Assembly: GCF_015326965.1 (NCBI RefSeq)
Contig: NZ_CP017659.1
Location: 5,894,001 to 5,958,000, forward strand
Direction: 5' to 3'
Source: Paenibacillus sp. JZ16
GTDB taxonomy: Bacteria > Bacillota > Bacilli > Paenibacillales > Paenibacillaceae
DNA: 64,000 nt
Part shown: piece after piece, positions 60,377-64,000 of the stretch
Layout of the letters: every line of letters begins with the position of its first letter
Numbering within the stretch: position 1 is the stretch's first letter
Notes under the pieces: model-generated
Told to the model about the DNA's origin: nothing
Database searches by the model: none
The model's input: only the letters and a program-made list of their open reading frames with translations
Translations under genes and position numbers: made by a program

Positions 60377-61368
60377 ATACAGCAAGACCAATTAAGGAGA
60401 AGCCGGCGGCTAGTTTCGCTTTTGATTTTCTATATAAATACGGCACGTTGATCACGGTATTTGCACTTATTCTCGTATTCGGGACCGTCGCCGACAACTT
60501 TTTGAATACAAGCAACATTATTAACATACTCCGTTCGATCTCGATCGTGACGATTATTGCCGTGGGACTGACCGTATCGCTGGCCGTGGGCGGCTTTGAC
60601 CTGTCCGTCGGCTCAACGGCGTCACTGGCGAACGCGCTGGTTATTTCCATGTTCGTCTGGCATGGGCAAAATATCGGCATCGGCATCGGCCTCACGCTGC
60701 TGTTCTGTCTAGCCGTCGGGCTGATCAACGCGTTTCTGGTCATCAATTTCAAGATCGACGACATGCTGATGACCCTGGCGACGATGTTTATCTTCCAGGG
60801 AATTGCCTTGACATATACCCGGGGCGCTACCATTTCCCAGAATATGATCCTGCCGAGCGGAGATTTTGCCACGGGTAAAATTCCGGCGGTGTTTGAGAAG
60901 ATCGGGCAGGTGCCATGGATCATTATCATCATGGTGCTCGTGGTCCTCGTGGTCCATCTGTTCCTGACCTATACCAAACACGGACGGTATATGTACATGA
61001 TCGGAGGCAACCGTGAAGCGGCAGCTTTATCCGGGATTCCGGTGAGCAAATACCGTTTGATTGCATACCTGGTCTCCGCATTGTTTGCCGCCATCGGCGG
61101 GATTATTCTCGGGGCTCGCGTCATGACGGCCGAGGTGGGCTCCGGCGGACCTTATCTGATGGATGCCGTCGCTGCGACCTTCATCGGATACTCCGTATTC
61201 GGAGCCGGCAAGCCGAACGCGCTCGGGACCTTTGTCGGCGCCGTTTTGATCGGCATATTGCAAAACGGTCTGATCATGCTGTCCGTGCCGTATTATGCAA
61301 TGGATATCGTGAAGGGCTCGGTGCTGGCGTTGGCGCTTGCCTTAACTTACTATAAGAAGAGACATTGA
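60373..61368 (+). CDS. Sugar ABC importer permease, RbsC type
   Basis: A 331-residue permease of the BPD_transp_2 family with eight to ten predicted membrane segments. Conserved stretches: VGLTVSLAVGGFDLSVGS near 60-75, TLATMFIFQGIALTYTRGA near 135, YMIGGNREAAALSGIPVSKYRL near 210 and GKPNALGTFVGAVLIGILQNGL near 280. One protein forms the homodimeric channel. Last gene of the operon. Confidence 0.93.
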   Translation: MNTARPIKEKPAASFAFDFLYKYGTLITVFALILVFGTVADNFLNTSNIINILRSISIVTIIAVGLTVSLAVGGFDLSVGSTASLANALVISMFVWHGQNIGIGIGLTLLFCLAVGLINAFLVINFKIDDMLMTLATMFIFQGIALTYTRGATISQNMILPSGDFATGKIPAVFEKIGQVPWIIIIMVLVVLVVHLFLTYTKHGRYMYMIGGNREAAALSGIPVSKYRLIAYLVSALFAAIGGIILGARVMTAEVGSGGPYLMDAVAATFIGYSVFGAGKPNALGTFVGAVLIGILQNGLIMLSVPYYAMDIVKGSVLALALALTYYKKRH

Positions 61369-61417
61369 TGGCTAAGCGGCACGTATTTTGACCAACCTGT
61401 TCCATTCATCCTTATCA

Positions 61418-61462
61418 AGACCATCCCTCCGGTTATTCGCTCTGGAGTGGGTGGTCTTTTTT
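61418..61462 (+). terminator. Terminator of the ribose-type ABC operon
   Basis: AAGACCATCCCTCC pairs with GGAGTGGGTGGTCTT and is followed by a T run. Confidence 0.85.
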
Positions 61463-61600
61463 CATATCCGGCTGCATTCTGGCAGGTTATCCACGATTTG
61501 GTTAGGTAGTTGACGGACTGAACTTGTATTGACTATCCTTGTAGAAGACTGATTTAATTGTACATACATTTGTCTCTTACAGAGAGAAAGGGGACTCATC

Positions 61601-62056
61601 ATGAAAAAAACAACCTTCATACAACCGGATCCCAAGGCTTGGCTGGACACGTTTCACTTTGAAATTCCGATAAAGATAAGGTACTGCGAAACGGATATGC
61701 TGGGTCATGTCAATAACGTCAGTTATTTCATGTATTTTGAGCAGGGACGCATTGAGTATTTCGAGAACCTGGGATTGACCGAGGATCTGTTCAGCAAACA
61801 AAAGGTGTCGGTGGTTGCGGATCTGGAATGCCAGTATCTTGCTCAATTGTATCTGAAGGACCCGCTTAAGCTTCATGTCCGGGTGGCTGAGATCGGGCGC
61901 TCCTCCATGGACGTCCAGTATGCGATCGTGGTGGACGGCACCTTAAAAGCAGCCGGTCGCGGAACCATTGTGCTCATCGACACCGCGACAGGTAAGAGTA
62001 CGCCGATTCCGGATTCGGCACGCGAGCGGATTTCGACTTTTGAAGGATGGATGTAA
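61601..62056 (+). CDS. Acyl-CoA thioesterase, hotdog fold (4-hydroxybenzoyl-CoA thioesterase type)
   Basis: A 151-residue single hotdog domain. The hallmark is RYCETDMLGHVNNVSYFMYFEQGRIEYF at residues 27-54, with the catalytic Asp and the HVNN helix; GRSSMDVQYAIV and GRGTIVLID follow. Such enzymes hydrolyse acyl-CoA thioesters in the cytoplasm. RBS AAAGGGG. It is separated from neighbours and probably monocistronic or co-transcribed with the next gene (50-base gap). Confidence 0.9.
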   Translation: MKKTTFIQPDPKAWLDTFHFEIPIKIRYCETDMLGHVNNVSYFMYFEQGRIEYFENLGLTEDLFSKQKVSVVADLECQYLAQLYLKDPLKLHVRVAEIGRSSMDVQYAIVVDGTLKAAGRGTIVLIDTATGKSTPIPDSARERISTFEGWM

Positions 62057-62106
62057 CGTAATGTGAAAGATCACTTATTATCAGATGAGAAGGGAAGGGA
62101 TTAGGG

Positions 62107-63105
62107 ATGAACATCCGTTTTGCCGTTATCGGCACAAACTGGATTACCGAGCGGTTTCTCCAAGCTGCTCTGGAGACGGAAGAATTTATACTTGCTGCCG
62201 TATACTCCCGTACGGAAGAGAAGGGCAGGGCTTTCGCGGCGAAGTACGCGGATCCCAAAGTGTATACGGATCTTGTGACGATGCTGCAGGATGACGAGAT
62301 TGACGCAGTGTACATTGCGAGTCCGAATTCCTATCACGTAGATCAGGCGATATTATGCATGAACTACGGGAAGCATGTTCTGTGCGAGAAGCCGATGGCT
62401 TCTAACGCAGCCGAAGTGTCCGCCATGATAGAAGCAGCGAAGAATAACAACGTTCTGCTCATGGAAGCCCTGAAGTCGACGTTGATGCCGAATTTCAAGA
62501 CCGTTAGGGACAACCTGTACAAGCTGGGTCCGATTCGGCGTTATTTTGCAAGCTATTGCCAATATTCTTCCCGTTACGATGCTTTCAAGCAGGGGACGGT
62601 GCTCAATGCGTTTAACCCCGAATATTCCAACGGCTCTCTTATGGATCTGGGGATTTATTGCCTGTATCCGATGGTCACCCTGTTCGGCAAACCGGACTCC
62701 GTCAAAGCTTCCGGTTATATGCTATCCTCCGGGGTTGATGGCGAGGGCAGCCTGCTGTTGTCCTATCCCGAGATGGATGCCGTGATCATGCACTCCAAGA
62801 TCAGCGATTCCTATGCCCCTGCCGAAATCCAGGGCGAGAACGGCACGATGATTATCGACAAGATCAATCAGCCTTATGATGTGAAGATTCATTACAGAGA
62901 CGGCACCATTGAGAACGTGACCCAGCTGCAGACCCATGAATCGATGTATTATGAAGCCCGGGAATTTATCGATTTAATCCAATGCGGCGAACGGGAAAGT
63001 GCAATCAATACCCATGCCAACTCCCTCATTACGGCCGAAATCATGCAGGAGGCCAGACGCCAGGTAGGACTGCGGTTTCCGGCCGATTCCCGGACCGATA
63101 TATGA
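62107..63105 (+). CDS. Gfo/Idh/MocA family oxidoreductase
   Basis: A 332-residue NAD(P)-dependent dehydrogenase. Rossmann start FAVIGTNWITERFLQAAL (GxxxI variant without the usual G-x-G-x-x-G), SPNSYHVDQA near 78, and CEKPMASN near 95 (catalytic Lys). The C-terminal domain has SLMDLGIYCLYPMVTLFG near 180, where Tyr takes the place of the common His. This pattern is typical of the YteT/YcjS-like branch in Bacilli. Substrate unknown. RBS AAGGGAAGGG. Confidence 0.9.
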   Translation: MNIRFAVIGTNWITERFLQAALETEEFILAAVYSRTEEKGRAFAAKYADPKVYTDLVTMLQDDEIDAVYIASPNSYHVDQAILCMNYGKHVLCEKPMASNAAEVSAMIEAAKNNNVLLMEALKSTLMPNFKTVRDNLYKLGPIRRYFASYCQYSSRYDAFKQGTVLNAFNPEYSNGSLMDLGIYCLYPMVTLFGKPDSVKASGYMLSSGVDGEGSLLLSYPEMDAVIMHSKISDSYAPAEIQGENGTMIIDKINQPYDVKIHYRDGTIENVTQLQTHESMYYEAREFIDLIQCGERESAINTHANSLITAEIMQEARRQVGLRFPADSRTDI

Positions 63106-63110
63106 TATTT

Positions 63111-63167
63111 GTCATACTCCCGAAATGACGTTTATGACTACGACGTGCGTGACATTCTATCTATAAT
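63111..63167 (+). promoter_or_regulatory. Desaturase promoter with inverted-repeat activator site (DesR-like candidate)
   Basis: Perfect -10 TATAAT at 63162-63167 but a poor -35 (TACGAC near 63139). Upstream are GTCAT-N9-ATGAC (63111-63129), a further ATGAC at 63134-63138 and GTGAC at 63149-63153. A weak -35 with repeated half-sites fits activation by a regulator such as DesR, which controls des in B. subtilis. Identity of the regulator is inferred. Confidence 0.5.
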
Positions 63168-63231
63168 TAGATTAGACAAGTGCGTGATGCATGTATAACG
63201 TCCTTGCGCCATTTCGAGGAGGAAGACAACT

Positions 63232-64000
63232 ATGGCTAAATCCGATAACAAACTATCCAGCTTGAAAAAGAACGTTGCCCCTTATGAAGAAATTGACACA
63301 AAGGCGAGTATAGGTCAGCTTTTCAATACACTGGTTCCCTTGATATTGCTGTGGTATGCAGCCTATTTAAGTTTATCCGTATCATACTGGCTGACCATGC
63401 CCATAGCGATTATTGCATCGGGATTTGTTGTTCGGACGTTTATCATATTCCATGACTGTTGTCACGGATCTTTCTTTAAAAGCCGCCGGGCGAACAAAAT
63501 TCTCGGTACGATTACAGGCGTTATTACATTGTGCCCTTACGAGCAATGGAAGAACACGCACGCGATTCATCACGCGACGAGCAGCAATCTCGATAAGCGG
63601 GGAATCGGCGATATGTGGGTATTGACCGTTGAAGAGTATGGAGCGGCTTCTTTTTGGCAGCGTTTATACTACCGGGTATACCGTAATCCGATCGTGATGT
63701 TCGGACTGGGTCCCATCGCCATATTTCTGGTATCCTACCGTTTTAACCGTAAAGGTGCGAGACGCAAGGAGAAAATCAGTAACTATATAACGAATATTTC
63801 GATTGTTGCACTGTATGCACTGCTGTGCTGGGCGATCGGATGGCAGGCCTTCCTGCTCGTTCAAGCTCCTATCTTCATGGTGTCGGGAATGCTTGGCATT
63901 TGGCTGTTCTATGTACAGCATCAATTCGAAGAAACGTACTACGAGCATGATGAAGAGTGGAGTTATATCAATGCAGCCGTAGAAGGCAGCTCTTATTACA
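63232..64000 (+). CDS. Fatty acid desaturase (des-like), 3' end outside window
   Basis: The first 256 residues of an integral-membrane acyl-lipid desaturase. Histidine boxes: HDCCHGSFF near residue 79 (HxxxH) and HAIHHATSS near 104 (HxxHH). VQHQFEETYYEHDEEW near 228 fits the stretch before the third box, which lies past the edge. Membrane segments flank the boxes (about 30-70 and 155-225). It is related to B. subtilis Des, the cold-induced delta-5 desaturase acting on membrane phospholipids. Start ATG 63232 with GAGGAGG upstream. A DesKR-type two-component system would be expected downstream but is not visible. Confidence 0.92.
   Translation, partial: MAKSDNKLSSLKKNVAPYEEIDTKASIGQLFNTLVPLILLWYAAYLSLSVSYWLTMPIAIIASGFVVRTFIIFHDCCHGSFFKSRRANKILGTITGVITLCPYEQWKNTHAIHHATSSNLDKRGIGDMWVLTVEEYGAASFWQRLYYRVYRNPIVMFGLGPIAIFLVSYRFNRKGARRKEKISNYITNISIVALYALLCWAIGWQAFLLVQAPIFMVSGMLGIWLFYVQHQFEETYYEHDEEWSYINAAVEGSSYY

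Overview
The window looks like a chromosomal segment of a Paenibacillus-like soil Bacillota. Support: strong AGGAGG-type ribosome binding sites with many GTG/TTG starts, a CIRCE-controlled htpG, AraC-type response regulators paired with YesM-type kinases, several carbohydrate ABC importers lacking their own ATPase gene, a DUF5696/YIP1/NHL membrane cluster, and roughly balanced base composition. No rRNA, tRNA, CRISPR array, insertion sequence or phage gene was found.

Layout. 0-7 kb: 3' part of a LacZ-type beta-galactosidase, an MFS transporter, htpG behind a perfect CIRCE, a DUF3298 protein, and a second MFS transporter whose PadR-type regulator is decayed. 7.5-9.4 kb: an HxlR regulator divergent from a quinone-reductase-type flavoprotein, with a GTAC-rich operator array between them, then a GrpB-family gene. 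9.4-20.7 kb: an amino-sugar-type locus. A YesM/YesN-like two-component system faces an operon of binding lipoprotein, two permeases, a sugar isomerase/epimerase, two Gfo/Idh/MocA oxidoreductases, a NagB-like deaminase with altered active-site residues, and NagA. 20.9-27.8 kb: a type-B chloramphenicol-acetyltransferase-like gene with one frameshift and a leader-peptide attenuator, a WYL regulator/DinB pair, an HHH protein, a secreted erythromycin-esterase-type enzyme, an XRE/DUF6773-like pair and an RlmA-type 23S rRNA methyltransferase. 28-29.7 kb: a VOC protein and a secreted protein with six exact 16-residue YLNS..W repeats.

29.9-48.2 kb is a large beta-mannoside utilisation locus. It holds a LacI regulator, a cre-like site, a binding lipoprotein, a 985-residue membrane-anchored binding protein with two N-terminal carbohydrate-binding-like modules, two permease pairs, an NHL/TPR membrane protein, a YIP1 protein, a DUF5696 protein, an intracellular GH26 enzyme and a GH2 beta-mannosidase. 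Together these would import manno-oligosaccharides and split them in the cytoplasm, with an outside ATPase (MsmX type) powering import.

49.5-56.3 kb is an unusual peptide ABC importer. Its binding protein is circularly permuted, both permeases carry long N-terminal membrane extensions (the OppC one internally duplicated), and the two ATPases are fused in one divergent gene. 56.6-64 kb: an SGNH hydrolase, a ribose-type sugar ABC importer (binding protein, double ATPase, permease), an acyl-CoA thioesterase, another Gfo/Idh/MocA oxidoreductase, and a fatty-acid desaturase cut by the right edge with a DesR-like promoter region.

Most novel candidates: the permuted/extended peptide importer; the NHL-YIP1-DUF5696-CBM/SBP module in the mannan locus; the leader-peptide attenuator before the frameshifted acetyltransferase; and the YLNS repeat protein.
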